DNA from: Promicromonospora soli
Lineage (GTDB): Bacteria > Actinomycetota > Actinomycetes > Actinomycetales > Cellulomonadaceae
Length of the DNA stretch: 64,000 nt
Assembly (NCBI RefSeq): GCF_014653785.1
Contig: NZ_BNAS01000001.1
Coordinates: 1-64,000, forward strand
Direction: 5' to 3'
How positions within the stretch are numbered: position 1 is the stretch's first letter; each line of letters starts with the position of its first letter. The position numbers were made by a program, and so were the translations under genes. Below are positions 1 through 8,583 of this stretch, in pieces. The notes under the pieces are model-generated. The model was not told the origin of the DNA. It did no database searches and saw only the letters and a program-made list of their open reading frames with translations.

Positions 1-840
1 GACCCGCTCGATCAATGTATCGGCCATGACCTGCCCGGCCCCGCGCTCATCACCCGTGGCCCTGGCCGCATCCGCGTGCGCCTTGAGCAGCGCGTAGGCC
101 TGCACCCCCTGCTGCATCGGCACCAACGCCGTCAGATACACCATCAGATCCGGCGCCGGACGCACCGAGACACACCGCTCCGAGACCGCCCTCGCGTTCC
201 GCTTCACGCACGCCCGCGCATCCAGCTCCGCGGCCACCTCCTTGACCCGGGCGATCAACCGCCTCGTACCCATCCCGGCCAGCCCCGGAAGACCCGCAGG
301 CCCGCAGATCTCCTCGTCGACCCGGGCCCGGTCCTCCGCCGAGAGATGCGACGTCTCCCGCACCATCAGCGTCGCCCGCCACGCCGACAACACACCGGTG
401 CGCAGCGCGTCGAACGTGAACGGCATACCAGTCAGCCACACCCGCGCCGTGCCCAGAAACGATGCGCCCGTGTGCGGGCTGGACTGCATCGCCGCACCGA
501 CCTGACCGGGCACACCACGACCGCGCCGCTCAGCCCGGACACCCTGCCGAGCCTCCTCGGACCTCGTCGCCTGCTCCAGCGCCACGGCCAGCCGCGCCTG
601 GGTCGCCGTCACCGTGTTCTTCACCGCCTCGAGCTCACCCAGCAGGTCCACCCACTCGGCCCGCACCTGCCTGGACGCGGAGGAAACCGTGTCAGTGGCA
701 CCGGGCAAGATCATGCTGGCCAGGTGCAAGCGCACTGCCCGGACTTCCGCCGCGTCGGTTACCGCGCCGCCGGCGCCGAGCGGCGTGGACGGAGGCTGGC
801 CGTCGGCCGATCGAGGTGGCGTGTCACCGATTCGCGTCAT
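1..840 (-). CDS. DUF222 / 13E12-type protein, N-terminal part (runs off left edge)
   Basis: The minus strand is open from an ATG at 840 to the window edge, 280 codons with no stop, beginning MTRIGDTPPRSADGQPPSTP. The composition (AEWVDLLGELEAVKNTVTATQARLAVALEQATRSEEA, then SHLSAEDRARVDEEICG and MVYLTALVPMQQGVQAYALL, all described here in pieces) is typical of the DUF222 domain of actinobacterial 13E12 repeat proteins. That family usually carries a C-terminal HNH endonuclease-like domain, which would lie outside the window. These proteins are multi-copy in actinobacteria and are often linked to mobile DNA; their role is not established. The assignment rests on overall pattern, since the HNH motif cannot be seen. 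Confidence 0.72.
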   Translation of the reverse strand, partial: MTRIGDTPPRSADGQPPSTPLGAGGAVTDAAEVRAVRLHLASMILPGATDTVSSASRQVRAEWVDLLGELEAVKNTVTATQARLAVALEQATRSEEARQGVRAERRGRGVPGQVGAAMQSSPHTGASFLGTARVWLTGMPFTFDALRTGVLSAWRATLMVRETSHLSAEDRARVDEEICGPAGLPGLAGMGTRRLIARVKEVAAELDARACVKRNARAVSERCVSVRPAPDLMVYLTALVPMQQGVQAYALLKAHADAARATGDERGAGQVMADTLIERV

Positions 841-910
841 GCTATCAATATAGCGGACACCTGTTCGACCTGCTCGACGAGACGAACGGCGTCTGCCGAC
901 AGCAGAAGAA

Positions 911-939
911 GGGCCGGCCCGCCAACGGCGGGCCGGCCC
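911..939 (-). terminator. Hairpin terminator after the LVIVD-protein gene
   Basis: Perfect 13-bp inverted repeat GGGCCGGCCCGCC / GGCGGGCCGGCCC with a 3-nt loop, 19 nt beyond the stop codon of the minus-strand gene that ends at 958. On that strand it is followed by TTCTTCT, a weak U-rich tail. It also separates that gene from the DUF222 gene start at 840. Confidence 0.75.
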
Positions 940-957
940 CACTATGGTGCGGCTGTG

Positions 958-2817
958 TCAGGGGTTGTACTTGAAGATCCAGAGCCCGTGATCGCGGTCG
1001 CTGGCCGCGACGTACTCCTGGCCGTCCTGCTGGAAGACCTGGACGCCCCAGAAGTTGTTGCCGTCCTCGTCGATGTAGTGACCCTTCTCCACCAGCTCGT
1101 CGTTCTCGATCTCCACAACTCGGAAGCCGCCGGAGTAGTAGGAGAAGTAGAGCCGGTCGGCGATCGTCTCCGAGACGGCAACCTCGTGCACGGAGAGGTC
1201 ACCGTAGCCGGTCGCGTAATCCTCGTCGTGCGCCTCGGGGATGGCGTAGGTGTCGAGCTCGGTCATCTTGCCGTCCTCGTTGTCGAACAGGTGCACGTAG
1301 CCCCAGCCGTCGAAGATCGCCTTGATGGTGATCGCGTCACCGACGGTGCCGATGGCCACGCCCGGTATGGTCGTCGCGGTCCCCGCCAGGCAGGCGGCGT
1401 CGTCGTACCCGGTGACGTCGAAGAACCCGTATCCGGTCTCGCGGTCGGCCGCGAAGGTCGGCGTCTCGCCTTCTACGGACATTCCGAACAGGCCACAGCC
1501 GTCGCTACCTTCACGGTTGACGATGACTGCGCCCTCGTAGCCCTTCCCGTCGACGTTCGCCAGCTTCTCGGTGAAGGTGCAGACACCCCGGGAGACGACG
1601 GCGATCTGGCTGCCGCTCGTGGTCGATGGAGCAGGCGGCACTGCCGCATCCGCGTCGCACGCCTGGCCGACGTACACCGCGTCACCGCTCACCGTCTCAC
1701 CGCCCGGGACGTGCGTGGTGTCGCTGCCCTGGGACGAAGGGAACACGGCGGAGTCGTCGTCGGTGAAGCCCTCGGCGGAGTCAGGACCGAAGTCCTCGTC
1801 CGCGCCGATGACGTACTGGTTGTCGATCGTGAACTCGGCCTGGTGGGCGTTCCCTTCAGGCTTCTCGCTCAGTCCCGCGGACTCGAGCAGCTCGGGGTCG
1901 GGGTCGGCGAAGTCGGTGTCGCCCAGGTACCGGGGGGCGGTGACGTTCGTGATGTCGATCTTGACGTAGCCGGCGTCCCAGTACGACAGCAGCATGACCT
2001 GCCGGCCGTCGATCTCCTTGACGATCATGTCGTGCAGGAACACCTCGACCAAGTTGCTCGGCCCGGCCTGCAAGATCTGGGGGAAGGTCGCGTCGAGGTC
2101 GTACTCGGCCGCGAGGAACGGCTTGCGGGGGTTCGTGATGTCCATGATGTCGAAATCCGTCCCCTCTTCGTTGTCGGTCATCACGACGTAGGCACGGTCA
2201 CCGGCGTCCCAGGCGAAGACACTGTGGATCTCGTTGGCAGCCTTCTTGCCCTGACCGTTCACCGTCGTGTCGCCCAGGCCCTCGGCGAGCGGCGTCGGGT
2301 GTGCCGGATCCGTGACGTCGTAGAGGTTCAGGCCTCCGAATCCTGCCGTGCTCTTGTCGAGGCACTTCTCGTTGTTGGACACCAGGATGTCGCCGCTGAA
2401 CTGCTTGGTGCTGATCGGGATGGCCTGGATGCCCTCGCCCGGATAGCTGCCCTCCTTGGAGGCGATGAACGCGACCTCCTCGGGAGCGGAGACGTCGGAG
2501 ATGTCGACGACGTGGACGCCGTTGTACTTGCACGTCGTCGATCCCCATGCCGCGAGATACGCGTGGTCGTCGAGAACCCCGACGTCGGCGATCTTCTCCG
2601 GGACGACGTTCTTCAGTGCGGTCTTGCCGACGACCTCGATGTTGCCCGAGGTGCTGGCCGGCAGGTGACCCGCGGTGTCGCCGTGCTGGTGCGCGTCGCG
2701 CGCACCGTCGGCGAACGTGTAACCGCCGTCGTGGTCGGGGTGGGCCTGGGCGGCACCCGCGAACGACGCGGTCAGCAAGGCGGTGAGAACGAAACCTACG
2801 GTGGATCGCAATCGCAT
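958..2817 (-). CDS. Secreted LVIVD-repeat protein with protease-associated (PA) domain
   Basis: The protein is 619 aa from an ATG at 2817, preceded by CGGAG about 8 nt upstream. An in-frame upstream start at 2904 would hide the signal peptide and is rejected. A Sec signal peptide is visible (MRLRSTVGFVLTALLTASFA, cleavage near AQA-HP). Repeats of the type GVHVVDISDVSAPEEVAFI, LYDVTDPAHPTPLAEG and VKIDITNVTAPRYLGD match LVIVD beta-propeller blades. Between blades lies a segment with IAVVSRGVCTFTEKLANV and GAVIVNREG, which is a PA domain as found in secreted proteases and sugar-binding proteins. The final blades follow (VHLFDNEDGKMTELDTY, GGFRVVEIENDEL). No catalytic motif is seen. The likely role is an extracellular or surface binding propeller; the substrate is unknown. 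It is divergent from the metal ABC importer at 3021. Confidence 0.8.
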   Translation of the reverse strand: MRLRSTVGFVLTALLTASFAGAAQAHPDHDGGYTFADGARDAHQHGDTAGHLPASTSGNIEVVGKTALKNVVPEKIADVGVLDDHAYLAAWGSTTCKYNGVHVVDISDVSAPEEVAFIASKEGSYPGEGIQAIPISTKQFSGDILVSNNEKCLDKSTAGFGGLNLYDVTDPAHPTPLAEGLGDTTVNGQGKKAANEIHSVFAWDAGDRAYVVMTDNEEGTDFDIMDITNPRKPFLAAEYDLDATFPQILQAGPSNLVEVFLHDMIVKEIDGRQVMLLSYWDAGYVKIDITNVTAPRYLGDTDFADPDPELLESAGLSEKPEGNAHQAEFTIDNQYVIGADEDFGPDSAEGFTDDDSAVFPSSQGSDTTHVPGGETVSGDAVYVGQACDADAAVPPAPSTTSGSQIAVVSRGVCTFTEKLANVDGKGYEGAVIVNREGSDGCGLFGMSVEGETPTFAADRETGYGFFDVTGYDDAACLAGTATTIPGVAIGTVGDAITIKAIFDGWGYVHLFDNEDGKMTELDTYAIPEAHDEDYATGYGDLSVHEVAVSETIADRLYFSYYSGGFRVVEIENDELVEKGHYIDEDGNNFWGVQVFQQDGQEYVAASDRDHGLWIFKYNP

Positions 2818-2990
2818 GATGACTCCGAGGTGGTAGTCCCGGCTGAGTCGGGGGTTGTGCGCCCAGGAATGGTGGGCGCCGGGGACCAGCCTAGAGATGA
2901 CCATCCGGTCCGTGAAGAACGGAGCGCGGATACTTTGTCGGGCCTGGCCTGGCGCAAGGACCAGTGGATTCGCACCTTTGAGGACTTGTG

Positions 2991-3004
2991 TTCGGATACC
3001 CGAA
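2991..3004. promoter_or_regulatory. Candidate metal-regulator operator upstream of the metal importer
   Basis: TTCGGATACCCGAA is an inverted repeat (TTCGG / CCGAA) ending 16 nt before the importer start codon, followed by TTTTAGGG and a partial second copy TTTCGGTATGCC that overlaps the start. DtxR/MntR-family repressors commonly bind such positions in front of mntABC operons. The sequence was not matched to a known consensus, so this is a positional inference. Confidence 0.3.
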
Positions 3005-3020
3005 CTTTTAGGGTTTCGGT

Positions 3021-3956
3021 ATGCCCAGCACTCGCCGTACCCACGCCGTCGCCCGGTTCGCGCTCCCCGTCGTGCTGGCCGCGGGTGCGCTGTCCGGCTG
3101 CTCGGCGTCGGCCCTGGAGCGCGCGGCGGACGACCGGCCGGTGGTGCTGACCACGTTCACGGTGCTCGCGGACGTCGCGCAGAACGTGGCCGGCGAGCAC
3201 CTGCGGGTGGAGTCGATCACGAAGGCAGGCGCGGAGATCCACGGGTACGAGCCGACGCCGCTCGACATCGCGCGGGCGTCCGAGGCGGACCTGATCCTGG
3301 ACAACGGGCTGAACCTCGAGTCATGGTTCGGGCAGTTCGTCGAGTCGGTGGACGTGCCGCACGTGGTCGTGTCGGACGGCGTCGAGCCGGTGGACATCAC
3401 CGAGGACGCCTATGCCGGCAAGCCGAACCCGCACGCGTGGATGAGCCCCGTGAACGTGCAGGTCTACGTCGACAACATGGTCGACGCGTTCAGCGGCCTC
3501 GACCCGGAGCACGCCGACGACTTCGAGGCCAACGGCGCGGCGTACCAGGCGGAGCTGCAAGAGGTCCAGGACGAGCTCGTCGCCGGGCTGTCGGCGCTGC
3601 CGGAGAACGAGCGGGCGCTGGTGACCTGCGAGGGCGCGTTCTCCTATCTCGCCCGCGACGCGGGACTGACCGAGCGGTACATCTGGCCGGTGAATGCCGA
3701 GCAGCAGGCCACGCCGCAGCAGATCGCCTCGGCCATCGAGTTCGTCGAGACCAACGACGTCCCGGCCGTGTTCTGCGAGTCGACGGTCTCGGACAAGCCG
3801 ATGCAGCAGGTGGTCGAGGCGACCGGCGCGGCCTTCGGCGGCACCCTCTACGTCGACTCCCTCTCCGAGGCCGACGGACCGGTGCCGACCTACCTCGACC
3901 TGATCCGCTACGACGCCACGACGATCATCGACGCGCTCGCCGGAGGCCAGTCATGA
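3021..3956 (+). CDS. Metal (Mn/Zn-type) ABC transporter substrate-binding lipoprotein
   Basis: 311 aa. The N-terminus has a lipoprotein signal with lipobox LSGC (Cys27), so the protein is anchored outside the membrane. The cluster A-I metal-binding ligands are all visible: His in EIHGYEPTPLDI, His in NPHAWMSPVN, Glu in VFCESTVSDKP and Asp in LYVDSLSEADGPVPTYLDL. This pattern is typical of the MntC/PsaA/ZnuA family, and the sequence resembles the manganese type more than the His-rich zinc type. An AGGG Shine-Dalgarno lies 7 nt before the ATG. It overlaps the downstream ATPase gene by 4 bp (ATGA), so the three genes form one operon. Mn versus Zn specificity cannot be decided from sequence alone. 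Confidence 0.9.
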   Translation: MPSTRRTHAVARFALPVVLAAGALSGCSASALERAADDRPVVLTTFTVLADVAQNVAGEHLRVESITKAGAEIHGYEPTPLDIARASEADLILDNGLNLESWFGQFVESVDVPHVVVSDGVEPVDITEDAYAGKPNPHAWMSPVNVQVYVDNMVDAFSGLDPEHADDFEANGAAYQAELQEVQDELVAGLSALPENERALVTCEGAFSYLARDAGLTERYIWPVNAEQQATPQQIASAIEFVETNDVPAVFCESTVSDKPMQQVVEATGAAFGGTLYVDSLSEADGPVPTYLDLIRYDATTIIDALAGGQS

Positions 3957-4714
3957 CCGGGCCCGCAACGCTCCGGCCCGCCGCGATCGAGGTCGCGGAC
4001 GTCGTCGTCCGCTACGGCGAGGTCCTGGCCCTCGACGGCGTGTCCCTGAGCGTCGAGCCGGGGCGGGTGACGGGGCTGATCGGGATGAACGGGTCCGGCA
4101 AGTCGACGCTCTTCAAGGCGATCATGGGCATGCTGCGCCCCGAGCGCGGAAAGGTGCTGATCGACGGCGCCGACCCGGCCCTGGCACGCAGGCGGGGCGT
4201 CGTCGGATACGTGCCGCAGAGCGAGGACGTCGACTGGGCGTTCCCCGTGTCCGTGCGTGACGTGGTCATGATGGGCCGCTACGGGCGCCAGGGCCCCACC
4301 CGGCGAGCCCGGCCGGCCGACCACGCAGCGGTCGCCGAGGCGCTGGACCGGGTCGAGCTCACAGCGTATGCCGACCGGCAGATCGGGCAGCTGTCCGGCG
4401 GGCAGCGCAAGCGCGCGTTCGTCGCCCGCGGCATCGCCCAGGACGCCGGCGTGCTGCTGCTCGACGAGCCCTTCGCCGGCGTCGACAAGCGGTCCGAGGC
4501 GACGATCGTCCGGCTGCTGAAGGAGCTGGCGGCCGACGGCCGCACGGTCCTGGTGTCCACCCACGACCTGCACGCCCTGCCGCAGCTGGCCGACGAGGCG
4601 GTGCTGCTGCTGCACCGGATCCTGTTCCACGGCGACGTGTCCGAGGCGCTGCGGCCGGAGAACCTCGCCCGCGCGTTCGGCCTCGACGTGCTCGACGAAG
4701 GGGCTTCCGCATGA
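3953..4714 (+). CDS. Metal ABC transporter ATP-binding protein
   Basis: 253 aa cytoplasmic ATPase that powers the importer. Walker A is GMNGSGKST, the signature is LSGGQRKRAF, Walker B is VLLLDEPF and the switch His is in VSTHDLHAL. The length and the sequence YVPQSEDVDWAFPVSVRDVV match the MntB/ZnuC class. The ATG overlaps the stop codon of the binding-protein gene by 4 bp, and its own stop overlaps the permease start in the same way, so translation is probably coupled. Confidence 0.92.
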   Translation: MTGPATLRPAAIEVADVVVRYGEVLALDGVSLSVEPGRVTGLIGMNGSGKSTLFKAIMGMLRPERGKVLIDGADPALARRRGVVGYVPQSEDVDWAFPVSVRDVVMMGRYGRQGPTRRARPADHAAVAEALDRVELTAYADRQIGQLSGGQRKRAFVARGIAQDAGVLLLDEPFAGVDKRSEATIVRLLKELAADGRTVLVSTHDLHALPQLADEAVLLLHRILFHGDVSEALRPENLARAFGLDVLDEGASA

Positions 4715-5580
4715 GCGCCCTCGACCTGCTGCTGGAGCCCCTGCAGTACGACTTCATGGTCCGCGCGCTCGTGACCACGGCGATCGCCGCCGTCGTCTGT
4801 GCGCTGCTGTCGTGCTGGCTCGTCCTGGTGGGCTGGTCGCTGATGGGCGACGCCGTCTCCCACGCCGTCCTGCCCGGGGTCGTGATCGCCTACGTGCTCG
4901 GCGCGCCGTTCGCGCTCGGGGCACTCGTGTTCGGGTTCCTCGCCGTCGCCCTGATCGGCGCGATCCGCGGCACGAGCCGCGTCAAGGAGGACGCCGCGAT
5001 CGGCATCGTGTTCACCACCCTGTTCGCCCTCGGCCTCGTGCTCATCTCCGTCACGCCTAGCCAGACCGACCTGAACCACATCATCTTCGGCAACATCCTC
5101 GGCGTCTCGGACGCCGACCTCGTCCAGATCGCCGTCCTGGCGACCATCGCCTTCGTGATCCTGGTCCTCAAGCGCCGCGACCTGACCCTGTACGCGTTCG
5201 ACCCCATGCACGCGCACGCCATCGGGCTCTCGCCCCGGTTCCTCGGGGCGCTGCTGCTCGGGCTCCTCGCGCTCACCGCCGTCGTCGCCCTCCAGGTGGT
5301 CGGGGTGATCCTGGTCGTGGCGATGCTGATCATCCCCGGCGCCACCGCGTACCTGCTCACCGACCGGTTCGGGCGGATGCTCGTGATCGCCCCGGTGCTG
5401 TCAGTGGTCTGCTCGGTGGTGGGGATCTACCTCAGCTACTGGCTCGACGCCGCCTCCGGCGGGCTGGTCGTCGTCGTGCAGGGCGTCGCGTTCGCCCTCG
5501 TCTACCTGTTCGCCCCCCGCCACGGGCTGCTCGGCAAGCAGCTCACTGCTCGACGGCGGACCGCGCCGGCCCGGGTGTGA
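4711..5580 (+). CDS. Metal ABC transporter permease
   Basis: 289 aa with about eight hydrophobic helices, an ABC-3 family permease. The segments MGDAVSHAVLPGVVIAYVLG and KEDAAIGIVFTTLFALGLVL are characteristic of Mn/Zn permeases. It is the last gene of the three-gene importer operon and starts within the stop of the ATPase gene (ATGA overlap). A strong hairpin follows its stop. Confidence 0.92.
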   Translation: MSALDLLLEPLQYDFMVRALVTTAIAAVVCALLSCWLVLVGWSLMGDAVSHAVLPGVVIAYVLGAPFALGALVFGFLAVALIGAIRGTSRVKEDAAIGIVFTTLFALGLVLISVTPSQTDLNHIIFGNILGVSDADLVQIAVLATIAFVILVLKRRDLTLYAFDPMHAHAIGLSPRFLGALLLGLLALTAVVALQVVGVILVVAMLIIPGATAYLLTDRFGRMLVIAPVLSVVCSVVGIYLSYWLDAASGGLVVVVQGVAFALVYLFAPRHGLLGKQLTARRRTAPARV

Positions 5581-5587
5581 CGACAAC

Positions 5588-5616
5588 GTCCCGGGGGCCG
5601 CGCCGGCCCCCGGGAC
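5588..5616. terminator. Bidirectional terminator between convergent genes
   Basis: Perfect 13-bp arms GTCCCGGGGGCCG / CGGCCCCCGGGAC around a CGC loop. It lies 7 nt after the metal permease stop and 8 nt before the stop of the convergent Gfo/Idh gene, so it can serve both. Confidence 0.8.
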
Positions 5617-5624
5617 CCGTCCGG

Positions 5625-6707
5625 CTACGGCGCGTCCGACAGCGGGACGGCCGCCGGCCGCTCGCACGTGCTCTCTACCGTGACCAGCGTGCCGCTGTCG
5701 GCCGACGCGAGCAGCGCGGTCATGACGTCGAGCACGTGGTACGCGATATCGCCGTTCGCACGCGCGGGGACTCCCGGCGGCGTGGTCGCGAGATCGGCGA
5801 CGCCGCACCCACGCGCCGCATCCCGGTATCCGGCGCTGGGCGGCAGGGTCCGCCAGGCGCCACCGAGCTCGTGCAGCTGCACGTCGCCGTCGAACTGGTT
5901 GGGATCGGGGACGACGAGCGACCCGGTCTGGCCGTGGACCTCGATCTCGGAGGCCCGTGTGGCCACCGAGTCGAAGCTCATCACCAGGGTCGAGAGCACT
6001 CCGGACTCGTGCCGCAGCACACCGGTCACGTGCGTATCGACCTCGACCGGGATGACCGTCCCCTCGCGGGGCCCTGACCCGATCGCGCGCGTGGCCCGGG
6101 TGTGGCTCGCGGCGCCGACGACGGACACGACCGGGCCGAGCAGGGTGACCAGCGTGGTCACGTAGTACGGACCCATGTCCAGCAACGGGCCGCCGCCGGG
6201 CTGGTAGTAGAAGTCGGGGTTCGGGTGCCAGCGCTCGTGGCCGGGCGTCATCATGGTCGCTGTCGCCGCGACCGGCTTCCCGATCGCGCCGTCGTCGATG
6301 GCCTTCCTGGCCGTCTGCACGCCCGTCCCGAGCACGGTGTCCGGTGCGCAGCCCACCCGCACCCCGGCCGCGCTGCCTGCCTTGATCACGGTCCGGGCGT
6401 CCTCGAGCGTGGCCGCGAGCGGCTTCTCGCCGTACACGTCCTTGCCGGCGGTGATGGCCTTCAGGGCGATCTCGGCATGGGCGGCCGGAGTCGTGAGGTT
6501 CAGCACGAGATCGACCTCGGGGTCGGACGTGAGCTCATCGACGGTCAGCGCGCGCACGCCCTGTTCCGCGGCGACCGACTCCGCACGGGCGGTGTCGAGG
6601 TCGGCGACCGCGACGAGGCGCACGGCCCCGAGCCGCTCGAACGTGGACAGGTACTGGCCGGAGATCGCTCCGAGGCCGACGATCCCGACTCTCAGCGGCT
6701 GGCCCAC
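5625..6707 (-). CDS. Gfo/Idh/MocA-family NAD(P)-dependent oxidoreductase
   Basis: 360 aa from a GTG start at 6707, with GAGGGG about 8 nt upstream. The reading frame stays open further upstream, but that stretch is an antisense shadow of the ThuA gene. The N-terminal Rossmann motif is VGIVGLGAISGQYL, and the conserved GEKPLA motif supplies the catalytic-site lysine. The C-terminal Gfo/Idh domain follows (FYYQPGGGPLLDMGPYY). Such enzymes oxidise sugars, inositols or sugar acids. It overlaps the stop of the ThuA gene by 16 nt and forms an operon with it under the divergent LacI regulator. The substrate is unknown. Confidence 0.88.
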   Translation of the reverse strand: MGQPLRVGIVGLGAISGQYLSTFERLGAVRLVAVADLDTARAESVAAEQGVRALTVDELTSDPEVDLVLNLTTPAAHAEIALKAITAGKDVYGEKPLAATLEDARTVIKAGSAAGVRVGCAPDTVLGTGVQTARKAIDDGAIGKPVAATATMMTPGHERWHPNPDFYYQPGGGPLLDMGPYYVTTLVTLLGPVVSVVGAASHTRATRAIGSGPREGTVIPVEVDTHVTGVLRHESGVLSTLVMSFDSVATRASEIEVHGQTGSLVVPDPNQFDGDVQLHELGGAWRTLPPSAGYRDAARGCGVADLATTPPGVPARANGDIAYHVLDVMTALLASADSGTLVTVESTCERPAAVPLSDAP

Positions 6708-7399
6708 AGGATGCCCCTCTCGATGATGGTCCGGACGTTCGGGTCGTCGACGACGGCGAGGTTGTGGCCCGGCGTCGAGACGAAGATGCGGCCCTCGCCC
6801 CACAGGCGGGTCCAGACGGCCGGGCACGTGACCGGCCGGTGCCACGGGTCGAAGTCCCGGGCGGGGTGCGTCGTGGTCGCGAGCACGTCGTTGTAGTCGT
6901 CGGACAGCACCCAGTACTGCTCGGTCGTCAGCTCGAAGTCGGAGATCCCGGCGACGATCGGGTGGTCGGCCTTCTCGGGCACGATGTCGATCGTGTGCCG
7001 CACGAAGTTGTCGGTGGCGTCGCCCTGGAGCTCGCCGGGGGCGGCCTTCGCCGGGTGCGTGGCGAACTGGCCGCCGATGAGCTGGAGGTAGTCCGAGCTG
7101 TTCCGGTAGGAGTCGGCGATACCGCCGTGCCACCCCGCCAGCCCCGTGCCGTTGCCCACGGCCGCGATCAGCCCGCGGAGCTCGTCACCGTCGATCGTGT
7201 TCATCGTGTTGGTCTGGACGACGACGTCGACGCCGGCCAGGTAGTCGGCGTCGGCGTACACCGCCGTCGTCTCCTCGACCCGCACGTCGTACCCGTGCTC
7301 GGTCAGGAAGGGAATGAACGAGTCGGTGGTCTCGACGGGCTCATGCCCCGTCCATCCCCCGCGCATGATCAGCGCGTGCTTCTTCTTCGAAGTTGTCAT
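6692..7399 (-). CDS. ThuA-domain protein (trehalose/sugar utilisation type)
   Basis: 235 aa from an ATG at 7399 with AAGGGCAGG just upstream. ThuA domains have a class-I glutamine amidotransferase-like fold; the sequence shows ALIMRGGWTGHEP near the start, then GLAGWHGGIADSYRNSSDY and DHPIVAGISDFELTTEQYWV. ThuA proteins are linked to uptake and oxidation of trehalose-type disaccharides or other sugars. It is the first gene of a two-gene operon with the Gfo/Idh oxidoreductase. The operator at 7414-7429 sits 15 nt upstream of its start codon, so repression by the neighbouring LacI protein is likely. Confidence 0.85.
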   Translation of the reverse strand: MTTSKKKHALIMRGGWTGHEPVETTDSFIPFLTEHGYDVRVEETTAVYADADYLAGVDVVVQTNTMNTIDGDELRGLIAAVGNGTGLAGWHGGIADSYRNSSDYLQLIGGQFATHPAKAAPGELQGDATDNFVRHTIDIVPEKADHPIVAGISDFELTTEQYWVLSDDYNDVLATTTHPARDFDPWHRPVTCPAVWTRLWGEGRIFVSTPGHNLAVVDDPNVRTIIERGILWASR

Positions 7400-7413
7400 C
7401 CTGCCCTTGCTCC

Positions 7414-7429
7414 AAAAGTTGCGCAACAT
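7414..7429. promoter_or_regulatory. LacI-type operator, ThuA-proximal copy
   Basis: AAAAGTTGCGCAACAT contains the perfect palindrome GTTGCGCAAC with the central CG typical of LacI-family sites. It is an exact reverse complement of the site at 7492-7507; the centres are 78 bp apart. Confidence 0.75.
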
Positions 7430-7491
7430 CGGGACGCACACAGTGCCGCCCCCTTTGATACATGACGTCAGGCGGGAGATCAAGCGCGCCA

Positions 7492-7507
7492 ATGTTGCGC
7501 AACTTTT
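7492..7507. promoter_or_regulatory. LacI-type operator, regulator-proximal copy
   Basis: ATGTTGCGCAACTTTT, the mirror copy of the site at 7414-7429. It lies 22 nt before the lacI-family start codon, which suggests autoregulation as well as control of the divergent thuA operon. Confidence 0.75.
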
Positions 7508-7529
7508 CCGCTGCGGCTACCGTCCCCGT

Positions 7530-8549
7530 ATGCAGAACGCTCGCCGGACGACGCTCGCGGACGTGGCGAAGGCGGCCGGGACCACGGTGCCGACGATCTC
7601 GAAGGTGCTGAGCGGCCGCTCCGACGTCTCGGCCGAGACCCGTTCGCGGGTGATGGAGATCGTCGCGGAGCTCGGGTACCGCGGGCGGTCCGGCCGGAAC
7701 GCCGCGACGCACCGAGGACGATCGCCGTTCGTCGACCTCGTGCTCAGCGGGGTCGAGGGCACCTGGGCGAACCGCGCGCTCAGCGGCGTCGCGCATGCCG
7801 CCGAGGAGGCAGGCCTCGACGTCGTCGTCTCGGTGGCCCGGCCACCCGACGACGCCTGGCTCACGAGGCTGCTCACGCGGAGGCTGCGCGGAGCGGTGCT
7901 GGCGCTCGTCGACACCACGAGCGAACAGCTCGCGACGCTGGCCGCGGCCCAGGTGCCGATCGTGCTGCTCGATCCGGTGTCCCAGCCGCCGAGCACGGTC
8001 GCCAGCGTGGGAGCCGCCAACTGGGCCGGTGGCCGTGCGGCCGCGGAGCATCTGCTCTCGCTGGGCCACCGGCGCCTCGCCGTGCTGGCGGGGCGGCGCA
8101 CGCATCTCTACAGCCAGGCCCGTATCGACGGGTTCCGCTCAGCCGTCACGCAGGCCGGCCTCGAGCTCCCCGACCATCGGGTCGCGCACACCGACTGGCA
8201 GCGCGCGAGCGCCGCCGAGCAAGCCACCGAGCTGTTGCGGGCCACGCCCGCCCCGACGGCGGTCTTCGCGTGCTCCGACACCATGGCACTCGGCGTGTAC
8301 GACGCATCCGCCGCCCTGGGCCTCCGGATCCCTGACGACGTCAGCGTGGTGGGTTTCGACGACCTGCCCGAGGCGCAGTGGGTCAGCCCCGCGCTCACCA
8401 CCGTGCGTCAGCCCATCGCGGAGATGGGCTCCGCCGCGCTCCGGATGCTGCTGCGCATCAGCTCCGATCCGGCGCGCGAGGCGCCGCGCGAGGAGCTCGC
8501 CACGTCGCTCGTCGTGCGCGGGTCGACGGCGGCTGTCGCCGGGAGTTGA
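7530..8549 (+). CDS. LacI-family transcriptional regulator
   Basis: 339 aa. The N-terminal helix-turn-helix is RTTLADVAKAAGTTVPTISK followed by the hinge VLSGRSDVSAETRSRV. The periplasmic-binding-protein-like sensor domain follows (VLLDPVSQPP, AVFACSDTMALGVYDA, VSVVGFDDLPEAQWVSPALT). The ATG at 7530 is chosen because it places the HTH at the N-terminus; the longer upstream frame overlaps the operators. It is divergent from the thuA/oxidoreductase operon and very probably binds the two GTTGCGCAAC operators between them. The inducer is likely a sugar or sugar derivative handled by that operon. Confidence 0.93.
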   Translation: MQNARRTTLADVAKAAGTTVPTISKVLSGRSDVSAETRSRVMEIVAELGYRGRSGRNAATHRGRSPFVDLVLSGVEGTWANRALSGVAHAAEEAGLDVVVSVARPPDDAWLTRLLTRRLRGAVLALVDTTSEQLATLAAAQVPIVLLDPVSQPPSTVASVGAANWAGGRAAAEHLLSLGHRRLAVLAGRRTHLYSQARIDGFRSAVTQAGLELPDHRVAHTDWQRASAAEQATELLRATPAPTAVFACSDTMALGVYDASAALGLRIPDDVSVVGFDDLPEAQWVSPALTTVRQPIAEMGSAALRMLLRISSDPAREAPREELATSLVVRGSTAAVAGS

Positions 8550-8583
8550 GCCGGGGCGCGCGCCCGGCCGCGGACACCAGGCG

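Noticed and set aside
76-3150. Very long plus-strand open frame
   Set aside because: It is antisense to the DUF222 and LVIVD genes and has the Arg/Val/Gly-rich composition of a GC-rich shadow frame; no motif.
7530-8549. This LacI protein as regulator of the hemicellulase genes
   Set aside because: Its neighbouring operators (GTTGCGCAAC core) differ from the hemicellulase operator (TGTGAGCGCTAACA).
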